Counted from the first letter of the stretch, positions 36,958 through 49,145 are shown. The stretch: DNA of 64,000 nt from Pohlia nutans (GCA_022496805.1 CM040103.1:6590001-6654000), one strand, 5' to 3'. Made by a program: numbers and translations. The notes: generated from the letters alone by a model not told the origin.

Positions 36958-37874
36958 CCCCTAAAGGACCAGGTGGACACATTGTGTCCTTGAATAATTT
37001 CATTATTTTAATAACTTGTTTGGATTTTATAATTTTGACTCAATGTTAACTAAAGAATTAAACATGTTTGTTTCAAGAACACAAAAATCCTTCAAGATTT
37101 GCAATTACGTTGATTGATTCATCGGGAAAAAATTAAAACGTCAACGTAGGTGAACTTGGGACAAAGTAGTTAGGGCGGTTGATGACTTGGAGGGCATTTT
37201 CACACTTTGACGTCACATTCATAAAAAAAAAGAAATGTCCAATATGTAAAACATTTGTCATTACTGCATCATTAACACTATAAAATAATTACGGGAAATG
37301 TTTAAATATATTTTAAATGGAATCTTTTCAAAATAATTGGAATCTTTTCTACATATTTTATATTATTTGGAATATTTTAGAATATTCCAAATATATATTT
37401 GAATTCTTTAAAACATTTTTGCAATGTAAAAATTAATAACGATCACAAACACCGGCTCAACGGATCACCAACAAGTCACTTCACCCAAACATAAATCTTT
37501 GATAATCAATCATTGTTGTTGTATTTAGTTTTAGAACACCATTTTTTGTGGACACCTAGATATAGTACATCTTTGTATGCTCCTAAACTTTCAAACGCTA
37601 ATCATGGTTTTTAAATTTATGAGAAAGTTTGCAATGAATGACATGTTGGTTTTATTTAAAATTCTCAGAAATTGACTTATGATCAAACCTTATAATCATG
37701 TAATATATACGGTAGATTGTTCTGAAAATTGATGTATAGTCTCATGACTAAGTCCTTTTTGAACTTCAACGGTGAAGTTTTCTATATGAATACTAATCAA
37801 GAGATACAATTGCCTTTCTAAAAGCATCACAAGAAAGTGATAAAATTTTAGGAATGAGCATGGTCCTTTAGGGG
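36958..37874. mobile_element. TTAA-flanked MITE, copy H (917 bp)
   Basis: Perfect inverted ends CCCCTAAAGGACCA, with TTAA at 36954-36957 and 37875-37878. It is the longest copy in the window. No open frame of transposase size is visible inside. Confidence 0.8.
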
Positions 37875-38289
37875 TTAAGAGACACTTTTAATTAGCACCC
37901 CTTCATTACTTCTTTCACTTCCTACCTCAACCCTTCTCCACTGGGTTGGTAGCAACGGGTACATCAAATAACTTATTTGTATTGAAGTGGTTCATTCAAC
38001 TTTTCCATGTATAGTACTGTGGGGGGCCATACAAACTTGGAGGGACCCTCGATTTGCCACTTGACCAACTTGACCGTGTTAGTCGGCGGACATCACTAAA
38101 GAAGAAGTGAAAGGGAGGGGTGAACGTTGGTATGAAATATCTCCCAAAATGACCTACAGGAAGATACCAGGAAGGTGCAATCACAAGCATTAGCAAGGAG
38201 CAGTGGAGGACGAAAATCGCAATGACATTTCATGTTACTATTTCTATCTAATGTAACTTAGCGTTGGTGCATGGATGGAGAAGCTCTTA

Positions 38290-38705
38290 GAGCATGCCCA
38301 ACAGCAGGTGTTTTGGAGGGACCAACGTCAAGATTTGGTGTAATCATCTCCACTTGCTTTGAAGTTTGGCCCAGCAACTACCCATTGACGCTAAATAATA
38401 GTTTTTGGAGCCAAATTTTGAGGTTTCCCCGCCATCCAAATAAGCTTTGGTGCAAGCAAATTTCTCACACCGAGCAAGCAAAGATGCTCAATCAACAATT
38501 AAATAACGAGCTTCAAGACTATTCACCGGCCCGTGCTTCAAGGTCATCAAGTTACTTTCATTAAATCTTTGTTTTATAAGTTGGCTTGGTGTTCGCTCCA
38601 GGAATGTTGTTGGGGTATTTCTTGTATTACATTCCTCGAAGTTAAAAATGGCCCTCTAATTAATGCTTGACACACATTTTTTCTTTCGAACTGCTGGGCT
38701 TACTC
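38290..38705. mobile_element. Tourist-like MITE (GAGCATGCCCAACAG ends)
   Basis: The left end GAGCATGCCCAACAG and the inverse of the right end GAGTAAGCCCAGCAG match at 12 of 15 positions. TTA flanks both sides (38287-38289 and 38706-38708). GAGCAT ends with a TTA target fit PIF/Harbinger Tourist MITEs. Confidence 0.6.
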
Positions 38706-38708
38706 TTA

Positions 38709-38846
38709 GGGCCCCTTTACACTAGAAGCGAGAAGCCATGACAAGAGAGATTTCAGCCAATGAGAAAATGGTCTTCTCGATTTCTAGGCCTCTCATAGGC
38801 AAAAATTTATCTCCTCATGACTTCTTGCCTTAGTGCAAAGAGGCCC
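38709..38846. mobile_element. Short GGGCC-ended MITE adjacent to the Tourist-like element
   Basis: Ends are GGGCCCCTTTACACTA and the inverse of 'tagtgcaaagaggccc'. It begins immediately after the TTA that ends the previous element; its right flank is TCA. It is a relative of the longer element at 43321-43765. Confidence 0.6.
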
Positions 38847-38849
38847 TCA

Positions 38850-40168
38850 TAACAACGTAAGCTTTATTCAAGACCACCTCCTACCCTATAATAGCGATGT
38901 AAGGTTTATCCAAAACCACGTAAGCATTTAAGAGGCTATAATGATGAGCTCCTCGTGTTCTCGTCCTGAGACAGACAAGTGTAGGGGCAAAACTTGCAGA
39001 CTCAGTCTTGTGTCCTGACAATTGGAGTAGTACTAAAAGTGTAAACTCTTTTTCCAGCTTTCTGCATAAGCTACCGGTATTTAAGTGTTATGCATGTCCA
39101 AATTCATTCATGCACAGTTATGCAAAGATTTGTTGATTAGGTATAAAATAATCATAAATGCTCAAGTGCCAGCAGCAGCCAGCCCCTTAAAAATTGCAGG
39201 AGAAGCCACCAAATTCAACACTGACACAGAGAGGGACATTCTTGTATAGTCTATCAATTCAACAACTCTACATGCCCTCATGTACCAGAGGTGTACATTT
39301 TTGTTCTAGAATGTACACCCTCAGTACATGAAGACGGGTGGTAATGGGTATGTATGTAGCCTACCTTAATGGCCAAGAGTTAGTCCTGTCATTGCCAACC
39401 TGAGCCTTGCATGGCCTCTTTGTCTCCATTTCACATGCACTCATCTGCAGTCTGGATGCTCATTATTTACACTGACTAACAATCATAAACCTTCATTAAA
39501 TTGTGAGCAGAAAACGTTCAATCTGACACCAACACAAGCACCGACTTTACATCAAACAAATCTCTGAGCTCTGATTTTCACCCTTTTCAGTCTTTCAAAG
39601 ATATAGCATCTGTTTATGGTAATAAAAAACATCATCATCTTTATGGCAGTTTTCAGACAAAAAGTAAATTTATATAAATATATATATGTGTAAGTTATAC
39701 CCAACAAGGGCGTCTCTCATCAACCCACAGCTTTTCAAAACAAAGCAATAAGGGTTGTGGAAAGCCTTCAATAGGGGAGAGAAAGATGCAATACAACCGC
39801 TACAAATTGTAGGTAGTTACGGGTGAGGTCCCTGAAGCATTATAAGTAAAAAAAGAAACTACTAATAAAAGTGTATCAGGCTGTGGCCGCCACTGATCTA
39901 CCAGGTCGGTGGTATGATACACGACACATGGCAGTCCGGGCGAAAATTTAAAAAAGGGCTTTGAAAGAAAAGTAGAGCGTTGGTTTTTTCCCCCTAATTT
40001 CTTTGCAATATCAAGAGTGAGAGCTGCCAAAATTCAATCAGATATATATAAGTGTTTCTGTTTCTGTCTTTTTTCTTACCTATACTACCCTTTGCACCAA
40101 AAAAGGAAGGAAACTTCGACGTCGTCGTCGTTGTTGTATAATACATATTAAGCTGTTGTTGTTTTTGG
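38850..40168. other. Intergenic and 3' flank of the LBD gene
   Basis: Contains a short perfect-arm hairpin at 39278-39330 and probably the 3' UTR of the LBD gene just below 40169. No coding region is supported. Confidence 0.4.
39278..39330. repeat. Short hairpin
   Basis: Arms 'catgtac.agaggtgtacatt' and 'aatgtacaccctcagtacatg' are inverse over about 21 bp with a loop of about 10 bases. It could be a small MITE remnant. The loop is short for a plant microRNA precursor. Confidence 0.5.
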
Positions 40169-41396
40169 TCATGTCCACAGAGCCTCCCCCTTCTCCAAGG
40201 CTTGCTTCATGGCTGGCTTGTATAGCTGAAGCTCCGGGGACCGCGGCTGCAAACTCGGGGTCGAAAGCTCGGATGCCGGCGGAGTTGAGGATTTTGCAGT
40301 GCTGGCTGCTTGCTGCATCCGCATGCACACGATCTCCGCATTGGCAACTGCTAACTGGTTCTGCAGGACAGCAATTTGTTGCTGCAGAGACGAGATCGCG
40401 CTCACACATCCATACACAGGGTCTCGCACGCGCGCATCGGCCTCGTATACCATAGAACTCACAGCATCCCCTCGTTGATGCACAGACAAGTCCTGATCAA
40501 CAAAGCTCATTATTAAAATTCTAGAATACGCAGCTTGCAACCTAAAGAAATGAATCCAGACAAGTCCTGATCAACAAAGCTTATTATTAACATTCTATGA
40601 TATGCAGCTTGCAACCTAAAAAAATGAATCCAGACAAGTCCTGATCAACAAAGCTTATTATTAACATTCTATAACATGCAGCTTTTGCAACCTAAAGAAA
40701 TGAATCCAGACAAGTCCTGATCAACAAAGCTTATTATTAACATTCTATGATATGCAGCTTGCAACCTAAAGAAATGAATCCAGACAAGTCCTGATCAACA
40801 AAGCTTATTATTAACATTCTATGACATGCAGCTTGCAACCTAAAGAAATAAATCCAGACAAGTCCTGATCAACAAAGCTTATTATTAACATTCTATAACA
40901 TGCAGTTTGCAACCTAAAGAAATGAATCCAGACAAGTCCTGATCAACAAAGCTTATTATTAACATTCTATGATATGCAGTTTGCAACCTAAAGAAATGAA
41001 TCAAACATTTGAACAACTGGCAATTTATTCCATAGTGAGCCATATCCGCCTTTGCAGACATAACAAGAACTCACCTGCATTAATTTTGATTACAAATAAC
41101 GCATCATCCAATGAGCATAAAAGAAAGAAAGAGAAAGAACTAATTGGTTTCAAAGCTGAAGGATTAGGTTTTGTGATTGCACTAAAAAAAAGAATTAAAA
41201 GTTCGGAGTGATTATATGAAAGAAAAGAGAGTCTCACTTGAAGCATTTTGTTGACATTGGCTGCGCCGAAGACTTTGTGCACGTTGGCGAACTTCTGAGG
41301 CTCGTCAGGGGGGAAGTAAGGAGCGAAAACACAATCACGGGCGCATCTCCGCCGAAGCAGCTTGCATGCCGCACACGGTGACATCCCCGACCCCAT
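40169..41396 (-). CDS. LBD: LOB-domain (LBD) transcription factor, class I, two exons, 160 aa
   Basis: Exon 1 (41238-41396) encodes 53 residues from the ATG at 41396 and ends CAA|GTGAGA; exon 2 (40169-40492) follows gatcag and ends at TGA. The LOB domain is complete. C8, C11, C18 and C22 give the CX2CX6CX3C zinc-finger-like block that binds DNA. The GAS block runs FANVHKVFGAANVNKMLQ, then DLSVHQRGDAVSSMVYEADA and RVRDPVYGCV. A leucine-zipper-like LX6LX3LX6I follows (SSLQQQIAVLQNQLAVANAEI region), marking class I. The Ser/Pro-rich tail is variable in the family. LBD proteins are plant-specific nuclear regulators of organ and lateral-structure development. The intron position, after the Leu-Gln of the GAS block, is a common site in LBD genes. 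The 745-bp intron contains seven ~74-bp tandem units, each with a copy of the acceptor. Confidence 0.93.
40483..41004. repeat. Seven ~74-bp tandem units spanning an intron/exon junction
   Basis: Units start at 40483, 40557, 40631, 40707, 40781, 40855 and 40929 (period 74; one unit is 76 because of 'ttt'). Each begins 'cagacaagtcctgatcaaca'. On the gene's strand this is gttgatcag followed by GACTTGTCTG, i.e. the acceptor plus the first 10 bases of exon 2. Only the unit at 40483 continues into exon 2. It is also the most diverged in its intronic part; units 2-7 are nearly identical. Confidence 0.95.
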
Positions 41397-42341
41397 CTTC
41401 ACAACCAAAAAAAAAACCAAAACAAAAACCCAGAGCCTCTAATTGCTTTGCTTTCTTTGGCTTTCTTTCTGCAACCCTCTAACTTACATCTCCAGGGTGC
41501 TGGAGTTTCAGGATTTAACAACAAGAGCCACTAGTACTATTGCCCTACTGGGGCTCCCATTTGAAAATGCCTCGTAATTTACAAAAACCAAAACAGATGA
41601 TTGTCATGAAGCAGCCATTGGGTAAAGAACACACAGAAAAGAATTCTCACTCAATCTACAAAAAATAATAATAATACACAAATGATGACACGATCAATAA
41701 TTGCGAGAATATACGCCCGCCTTAAACCCTGAACAAGCGAAAAACCCCAACTCAAACATTTTCAACAGCAACCCAACACCTAAAACACAATCAAGAAAAA
41801 GAATAGAAGCTCTTTGTGATCAAATGGGAGTGTGGAAATTGGAGCAACACCGACAACAACAAGTAGCTGAGGAGGGGAAAGAGGAAGAGCGCCGGCAGAA
41901 AAAACAAAAGAAAGGGTGCTTTTGAGAGAGGAAAAGGGCGCAATGACTGATGAAGGGGGAAAAATGAAAAGCTGGGTGGTGGAGATGACGAGGAAAAAAA
42001 GGGTGTGAGCAATTTTGTAGGAGAAGAAGGTGATGGTGATCATGGCACATGCAAGAAGTAGAAGAAGAAGAAGAAGAAGAAATGGGGGTGAGGCAGGGCA
42101 GTCACGCTCTTGTTCTTCGAAAGTGAGGCAGGAGCCCAGTTCTTCGAAAGCGGCCGCGTTGACGAGTTCTGCGCCAGTTTCTTTGAGTGCAAAAAATTTC
42201 CCACCTTTTTTCGGTTTTCACACAAAACAACATTCAGTAGCCTTCATGCACTCTGCTCATTGCCTTGAGCCTCCACGTGTCCGCTTAGCTCTTGATGAAG
42301 TATGTTGGGTGTGGAATATTCCACACCATCTAAGGTGGTTA
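41397..42341. other. Upstream flank of the LBD gene
   Basis: Probably promoter and 5' UTR on the minus strand. A GAA-type microsatellite lies at about 42053-42082 and a moderately GC-rich patch at 42090-42200. No second gene is supported. Confidence 0.4.
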
Positions 42342-42653
42342 GAGCATTCCCACCCATGCACGCTAGGACTAACCCTCTCAAATTATTCATCTACATGTGA
42401 AGGGCCCTTGCACTCACACTCCCCCACCCTTGCACGCCCTTCACGTATCAAAAGTGCGAATCAAATAGTCAATGGACCAATCACAAGTAGAATGAGAGGA
42501 ATAATCATCGAATAGTCAACTCAAGAGTGATTTCAAGGCCCAATTTCTAACACGCTAGAATCCAGAGTCAAGAAGCATTTTGAAAGGCCCCTTGAAACTT
42601 TTCATCCACTTCTTGAGGTCAGAGACCCTGTGAGGCCATGGGTGGCCATGCTC
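42342..42653. mobile_element. Tourist-like MITE (GAGCATTCCCACCCATG ends)
   Basis: The left end GAGCATTCCCACCCATG and the inverse of the right end GAGCATGGCCACCCATG match at 15 of 17 positions. TTA flanks both sides (42339-42341 and 42654-42656). Length 312 bp. The signature is PIF/Harbinger-type. Confidence 0.75.
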
Positions 42654-43115
42654 TTACCCCATTCCCAACTGAATAAAAAATACGGATATGAGGCATTGAT
42701 ATTATTTAGTATTGTTATTTTTTTAGAGGTAGGCAAGAAGAAATAGATTCCAACACAAGTTGAAACATAATTTTTGGATGAAGAATGAATTAGTTATGAA
42801 TTTTCAAAGTTGAAGTATGACGCATACCATTCACGTCATATAGGTACACCTCTTTTTTTCTAAAGAAGATTTGTATAGCACACACTACAGATGCTTAAAC
42901 CAACAACAACGAATCCATAACCACACTTACATATGCTAAAACCAACAAGAGAGAACCCATTACCAACTGTAACTCATGCTACAACCAACATCATTACAAC
43001 ATTGATTGCGGATAATGCCCCTAGCTATTGGTGAAAGGAGCCAGTTGGGAATGGGGTAACCACCTTACTATAGAGCCAAGGTAAAGAGAGTGGGATCGTT
43101 CACACATATTGATGT

Positions 43116-43153
43116 TGTATACTTGTACGAGTTTAGTACATTGCACCCCCGAG
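43116..43153. mobile_element. Relic of the hAT-like MITE (right end only)
   Basis: The sequence 'gtatacttgtacgagtttagtaca.tgcacccccgag' matches the right 40 bases of the copies at 9256 and 10343. The left part is gone. Confidence 0.6.
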
Positions 43154-43320
43154 GTGTTTTAGTGTCAAGAAACAATGTTAAAAAGAGTGTCGAAAATAAT
43201 GTTCATCCTTTTTGGTATTAATATTGAAAAATCCATGTATCCATATATTTTGTGATATCCATGTATCCATATATTACCTTGTAAATAGGTACCATGCAGG
43301 TTGGTTAAGAAGGTCAATAA

Positions 43321-43765
43321 GGGCCTCTTTACACTAGAGACGAGGAGCCATGAGGAGAGACATTTAAGCCAATGGGAGGCTTAAAAACCAAGAAGACCAA
43401 AGAATGTCACTTTACATCCGAAATTTTCAGTTCAAGGGACGGAAGGAGAACAAAATGACATGGACAACACTTTTGTTCTTCGTGGCAATAAAAGTGCACT
43501 TTTTTCAAGGCCTTTGGATTTTGTGTTAAGCCCACCTCAAGAGGTGGGTCTAATGCAAAATCCGGGGGGGGGGCATTTGGCCAAAATTCTCACAACCAAT
43601 CATTTTTTATTTTTTAAGAAATACGTAAGAACTTTATTTTAAAAAATCAGCACTTTATTTTGTGGCCCCTTCTCACTTTAAGTTCAAAGGTTGACTTCTC
43701 AAGAATGAGCCATGGTCCTTGTGAAGTTTTCTCCACGGCTTCTCACCTCTAGTGTAAAGAGGACC
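43321..43765. mobile_element. PIF/Harbinger-like MITE (GGGCCTCTTTACACTAGAG ends)
   Basis: The 445-bp element has inverted ends GGGCCTCTTTACACTAGAG and GGTCCTCTTTACACTAGAG. A perfect TAA duplication flanks it (43318-43320 and 43766-43768). It contains a run of 9 G at 43562-43570. Confidence 0.75.
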
Positions 43766-43820
43766 TAATACGTATAAACTCAAGTTTGTTTTTTGTTGTT
43801 TGTATGTTTAAAAATGTATA

Positions 43821-44078
43821 CTTCCTTTGTCCAAAAATTACTATCCTAGTTTTTGGAGTGTTTTAATTTAACACTTTTTTGGGCCAAAAATTGACGTCTC
43901 AATACTCAAAAAATTATCTATTTTTAATAGTAGTCTGTAGTTTTGTGTGACTCTCATTGTCCTTCATGTTTGAAGTGCACATGGATCACGTTTGAAGTAT
44001 AAAACATAGGAAAAAGATTGCAATTTTTTATTTTTCTAAATGCCAAAAAGTAGGATAATTATTTCCGGACAGAGGTAG
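43821..44078. mobile_element. Stowaway-like MITE
   Basis: Ends CTTCCTTTGTCCAAAAATTA and CTACCTCTGTCCGGAAATAA (inverse), close to the CTCCCTCCGTCC termini of plant Stowaway MITEs. A TA target flanks both sides. Length 258 bp. Confidence 0.75.
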
Positions 44079-44099
44079 TATACATGATGATTTTTTATT

Positions 44100-45008
44100 T
44101 TTATTTTTTAAATTCTAATAATGTTAATCATTTCTAACTTCCTCCGTTGCTTAAAAATCTCAGATTTTGAATTTCATCAATTTTCATAGTCTAAAATTCT
44201 GAAAGGGTTAAAATCAGTTCCCTAAGCCAAGAGACCCGACCATGGGAATTCATGAATAATACTTTGTTAAGAATTGTAATTATAGGGAGCAAACTCTATT
44301 TGAACTCCACTCATGCATCACTTGTGTTTTCAGATAACTCAATTGTAGGTAGAATATACTATATCATTAGTGGGTGTCAAAATGGGATGGTGGGTTGGTG
44401 AAAGATAACAATTGATTCTCCATGTGGCATAGTGCTACAAGCACATGAGATAATTGAAAATGTACTTTGAAATCCATTTTGTGTCTTCAACTTTGTGTTT
44501 TGATTAACTTCTAGTTATGGGTGAATATCTTGGATACAAGGTAGTTACTACACCCATTATTTTGTTTAGTCTGGCTTAGACTAATAACAGAACTCGGACT
44601 AATTGTGGAATTAACTAAGAAGAAAGTCCAAACCGAAGTAATTGAGATAACTCATAGTAAGTGTGGTAATGTACGTAGACGTATACTATGGCCTATACTA
44701 AAATCAAAAAAATAATCCAAGTTACTATAAAATTACTATGCCAAATATAATAAAATATCTTGACATTACCTTTTTAGTCGTTTGAAAAAAATCATAATTT
44801 AAATAAAATAATAACATTTTATTATTGTATTCTCAAACTAATTGTCGCTCTCATAGAGAATAGGAGAATGCATGTAGTTAGGATATGTGAAACATTGTTG
44901 CAAGGAGACAAGAAAGCGTTGAGGTGAGATGCAAGTAGTGTGTACGTGAACTGCAAGCATGCTAAAAGGTAAAAAGCAAATTGTAAACAACGACTGACAA
45001 CATGCTCT
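44100..45008. other. AT-rich intergenic DNA
   Basis: No gene supported; no clear repeat boundaries. Confidence 0.5.
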
Positions 45009-45142
45009 GGATTTAGGGTTTAGGGTCATATTTGGATTTAGGGTTTAGGGTCTACATTCCCCAATACTTTAATAGATGGATTCCTATTACACATACCCTA
45101 AACCCTAAACTTCCATCTATTAAAGTATTGAGGAATGTAGAC
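45009..45142. repeat. Palindrome with telomere-type TTTAGGG motifs
   Basis: Two copies of GGATTTAGGGTTTAGGGT (45009-45050) precede an inverted repeat. Its arms are at 45050-45080 and 45112-45142, ~31 bp with about one mismatch. The ~31-base loop carries CCCTAAACCCTAAAC, so the telomere-type motifs also face each other. Confidence 0.8.
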
Positions 45143-45199
45143 AAATACAAATTTTGTGGCAATTGATTAGCTCGAGCTACGAAATAAAATCTATCCAAG

Positions 45200-48100
45200 T
45201 GTCTATAAAGGTCACTTTCCAACCAGACCTCGAAATAATGGATAAGGAGGAGCGTTTAAAATTTGTGGCTCAGCCGTTTTTTTAAAACAATCGAATGGTT
45301 CTGTCTCTAGAGGTGTACTGAGAGATATTGATCTATGACCTCTCTCTATATTAGTGATATCATCTTAAAGAAGAAGAATTTAAAGGTGTTTCCTCTAAGT
45401 TTTGTTCTTTATCTTCTCCTTCTTTCTAAAGATTAGGAATCCACTTACTTAGGAGGTTTTCACTAAGGTTATTGTTTGTATTCAAAAACTGACCAGTAGA
45501 AATTTTCTAGATGTGACGGTTGATTGTCTATTTCTATAACAACCTCATGGTAAATTCTCTTAGCTTCATTTATAAATATCTTCGAATGTTTGATATAAAT
45601 TTTTGAGTTTGATAATTCCAATTAGAATCATCTTGATCATCTAAAACATTGTATTTTGGTATAGTAGTATTGTTTAAAAATATTAATGTTAAAAATTTAT
45701 CAGCTAGTGAAGAAGTAGGCACTTTAATTAAGTAGAATGAATTTCCTTTAGGTAAATTTACTATAGGTGTTATTAAATTTTTTCTTCATTAATTGCTATA
45801 GGAGTTGTATTCGTTTTAGTAGTAGTCACCAATAAATTAGTGCTATAACTAGAAACTGGATGTTTAATTAAGGGATTTTCTATAGAAATTGGTGGTGCAT
45901 AACAAGGCTTAAGTTGTAATCAATCAAAAAAGTTGGATAAGAAAGATCCTTCTTTAGATTCTTTTCTTGATTTATTATATTTTTTTTCACTATTTTTCCT
46001 TTCAACTTTTTGAAGGGTAGTTTTAAGTTGTAGGCTTAACAATTTCTAATGAAGCATTTAATTTTTTCTTCATCTCCCACTCATCACCTAAGTTTTCTTA
46101 TCGTTTTATTGGTTTAACAATGTTATATAAAGATATTCATATAAAATACATAGAGATTCTAACTCTTGTTCTATTTTTGTGGGAAGGGTAAAGATAATCA
46201 GACTCAATTACCTAATGTTAATAAATCTTTTTTATGTTAGATTGGGACAAGGGCTCTCACTTATAATTAGTCCCAATCATGTTTCTCCTTTATACATGCA
46301 ACAGTCATGTCCTATCCTAAAGTCAAATAGTCATAAAAGGGGGATATCCTTTTATAGTATCCAATGTGAGTCAAATAGACAAACATTGCTCCATAATATC
46401 CATGCTTTATATTCCTCACTTTTGTTACATCTATTTATAAATTCACATCTATCTTATTCTATACCGGTATTATATTTTGTTTAAGTTAAGAATGACGATT
46501 CTTATCTCATATAAGTCTTTCGCTTAGGTCTTTTTATACTCCATCGTTTGCCCTCTCGCTTTTTTTATATATTCAACGTATTTCTCACACTTTAAGAATT
46601 TATGTATCCCAACTCTTAGGACAAAAAACACTACAACAACATTTGTCTTGTTATCACCCACAAGTATCTATTCTATCAATCTAAATTATAGCTATAAAAA
46701 ACAATTTTTTCATAAAAATGTCCACTCCTTATGAATTCACTCCTCATCACTATGACTTGCTAATTTCATGGACCACAACTTGTATAAAGTATCCAATGTC
46801 AAATTGACTTTCTCTATTTTCTTCATACTTGTGGTACAACTCTTATCAAATTTTTATAACAAGATTCATTTTGAATCTCTTAAATTCTATAACCTATATT
46901 TCATGGTAATTTATAATATAAGACAATGCACCACAACTAAATTTAAAACACACTAGTTTCACTCACTAGGTGTCAACTTTCTTGATCTCACTCCTATTTA
47001 TACATAGTCGTCACTATATATATTTCATTTCAACGATCCACAATTTTGGCTTATACATTTTATATCCTAAACCCTCTCTACACACACATGCACTTCTTAA
47101 ATCTAATTGACAATTTATCCCTGGTATACATTAATCTATAAATATTATTCTCTATAATTTTATATGCTCTACATGACACTTTAACGACAAGGACTTGTCT
47201 GGAAAATCAAACTATGTTCCAAAGAAGCCATCACTTAGTGGTGCACATGCACACAAGCTCTTCAAATGAAGTGGTTTGCCTAATTGTTCAGATAAAACAT
47301 ACGTTGATATCATAATAGACAATTATTGAGTTTTTAATTGTTAAAGTTTTAAAATCTAAATTTGTTAAGGGTATCAACATTGAACGATATAAATCGAAAA
47401 TTTATAGACTACAACTTAATGATCAATTGTTCTTTAATTTTCTCCTTTAATCAATAACATAGTAGATGAAAAGGTTCTACGTCAAAGGTTTCGTCTATTT
47501 TTTCAGTGATAATTGTATGTTTTGAACAAGTAGGTTGTTCATGGAAATATTTCCTTTGTTTTTAACTCTTTTTTTTTGTTCAACAATTGAATATGGTCAA
47601 TACAAATTTTTACCGTATTCTTTATAGGCGATAAGTAATTTGCTTAAATGAAATGGAATATTGGTAAATTCTTTAGAAATTTTAGTGGTATTGATGTTCA
47701 TTTTTTGTTTAAAAGTATTTACTATTTCTTCAATTTTTTGAAAAAATGAATAAAAAATAAGTTCTTCATCTATTGTCCACAACCTATCTATATCTACTAT
47801 AATTGTTCCCACAAATATTTAAATAGAGGTTCCATAAATTGTAACTTATCCTGTGTATTTGCAATTCAATAAGTATAGTCTAAAAGTTCTACCAATTTTT
47901 TCTTGATCTTTAGGCCTGAATTTGTTTTGTAAAACCATAGATTTAGCGATAGATATTTAGAAAATTTTATGGACATAGAAGGGTGTAGGATGTAGAAAAT
48001 TATTATTTGTTTCACTACTTAAAAACGCAAGACTTAGGATTTTCCTTTTAAGATTATGAATTCCATATGTGGATAATTATTTAATATTCTACGTCTAGTG

Positions 48101-49145
48101 AATTTACCCTATTTGTCTACTATTCCATGCACAACACCCTTTCGACATAACTGGCCGAGTTACACTTTTTGATCTCCTATATTGAAAAAAAAAAATTATA
48201 ATATTTTCAATAATATCAGTTTTTCCTTTTCAACTATAAAAGAATTAAAATCATTATCATCAATCCATATTTTACTTAATATTTATCCTCTATCCTCTAA
48301 AGGTAATGCGTCAAATAAAGTTTGGGTTTTTCTATGTTTCGTGGAATTTCTCCACTTAATTGAAAGCTCTGACAAAAATATGCTCCTTTGTATACTCTAT
48401 ACAAAGAATAATTAATTTTTTGGTAAAGAATTAATTTACTCTCTATGTCTTAGCTTCCTAAAGAAACATAGTCATATTATGTATTTTTATTGTATTTTTC
48501 TTTACTATTTTTATTGTTTTATTTTCTTAATTTCACATAAGTTGACTTTATTGACTTTCAACCTTTCTTAAGAATTTCAACAAATTGTTGTTTGCTTTAG
48601 AAAGATTGTTATTTAAAGAAAAAAAACCATTGTTTTCACTACTCATATAAGATCTTCTAAGTGTTAAAGTATCTTAGGAAGAAGATGTATATTTGAGTTT
48701 TTAGGGCTATGGTATCAATTTAACTATTAAGTATTGAGTTTGAAATTTTCTTTTAAGCGTATATTTTAGCTATCTTTAACCGGATCTTTCTTTAGTAGCG
48801 AAGCCAAATGTAGGTTGGAAAAGAGGTATTCTCTTCTTCATAAGCTTTTCTAGTAAGATTCATTGATAGGGATGATTTAAGTGTTTAACGTTCAACAACT
48901 AAAATCAGTTACAAGGGTAGAAATAATTTAACTCAATTACTCAATGTTAATAAACTCTTCCCTATATTAGAATGAGATATATGCTGTAGCCTATCACTAG
49001 TCTCAGTCCAAATTCCACGAATGCATTGATACATATGTATGATAGTTTCATCTTGTCTTAAGGTCAAATTGACTTCAAAAAGAGACCCTCTTCTATAGTA
49101 TCTCAAACATTGAGTATCCATGGGTCCAATAAACAAAGGTCAATT
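45200..49145 (-). pseudogene. Decayed minus-strand coding segment, possibly from an integrated plant pararetrovirus
   Basis: Several pieces on the minus strand look like badly decayed protein: 48933-49136 (VNLTLRQDETIIHMYQCIRG...), 47597-47812, about 45880-46050 (lysine-rich, ESKEGSFLSNFFD) and 45560-45750. All are separated by stops and frame changes. A stretch at about 46185-46415 is a diverged second copy of 48930-49145 in the same orientation, so the segment was partly duplicated or two copies were inserted. The AT-rich, lysine/asparagine-rich coding style and the arrangement remind me of movement/coat-protein regions of plant Caulimoviridae-like integrated sequences. I see no reverse-transcriptase motif or zinc knuckle, so a retrotransposon or another origin is equally possible. 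Nothing here looks functional. Confidence 0.3.

Noticed and set aside
39278..39330. Hairpin as a microRNA precursor
   Set aside because: The loop is about 10 bases and the arms about 21 bp, too compact for a typical plant precursor; no expression evidence is available.
41025..41237. Continuation of the LBD exon-1 frame past 41238
   Set aside because: It is intron read-through beyond a GTGAGA donor; the LOB domain continues only when joined to exon 2 at 40492.
42030..42515. Plus-strand 161-codon frame
   Set aside because: It starts in a GAA microsatellite and runs into a Tourist-like MITE, so it is not a credible gene.
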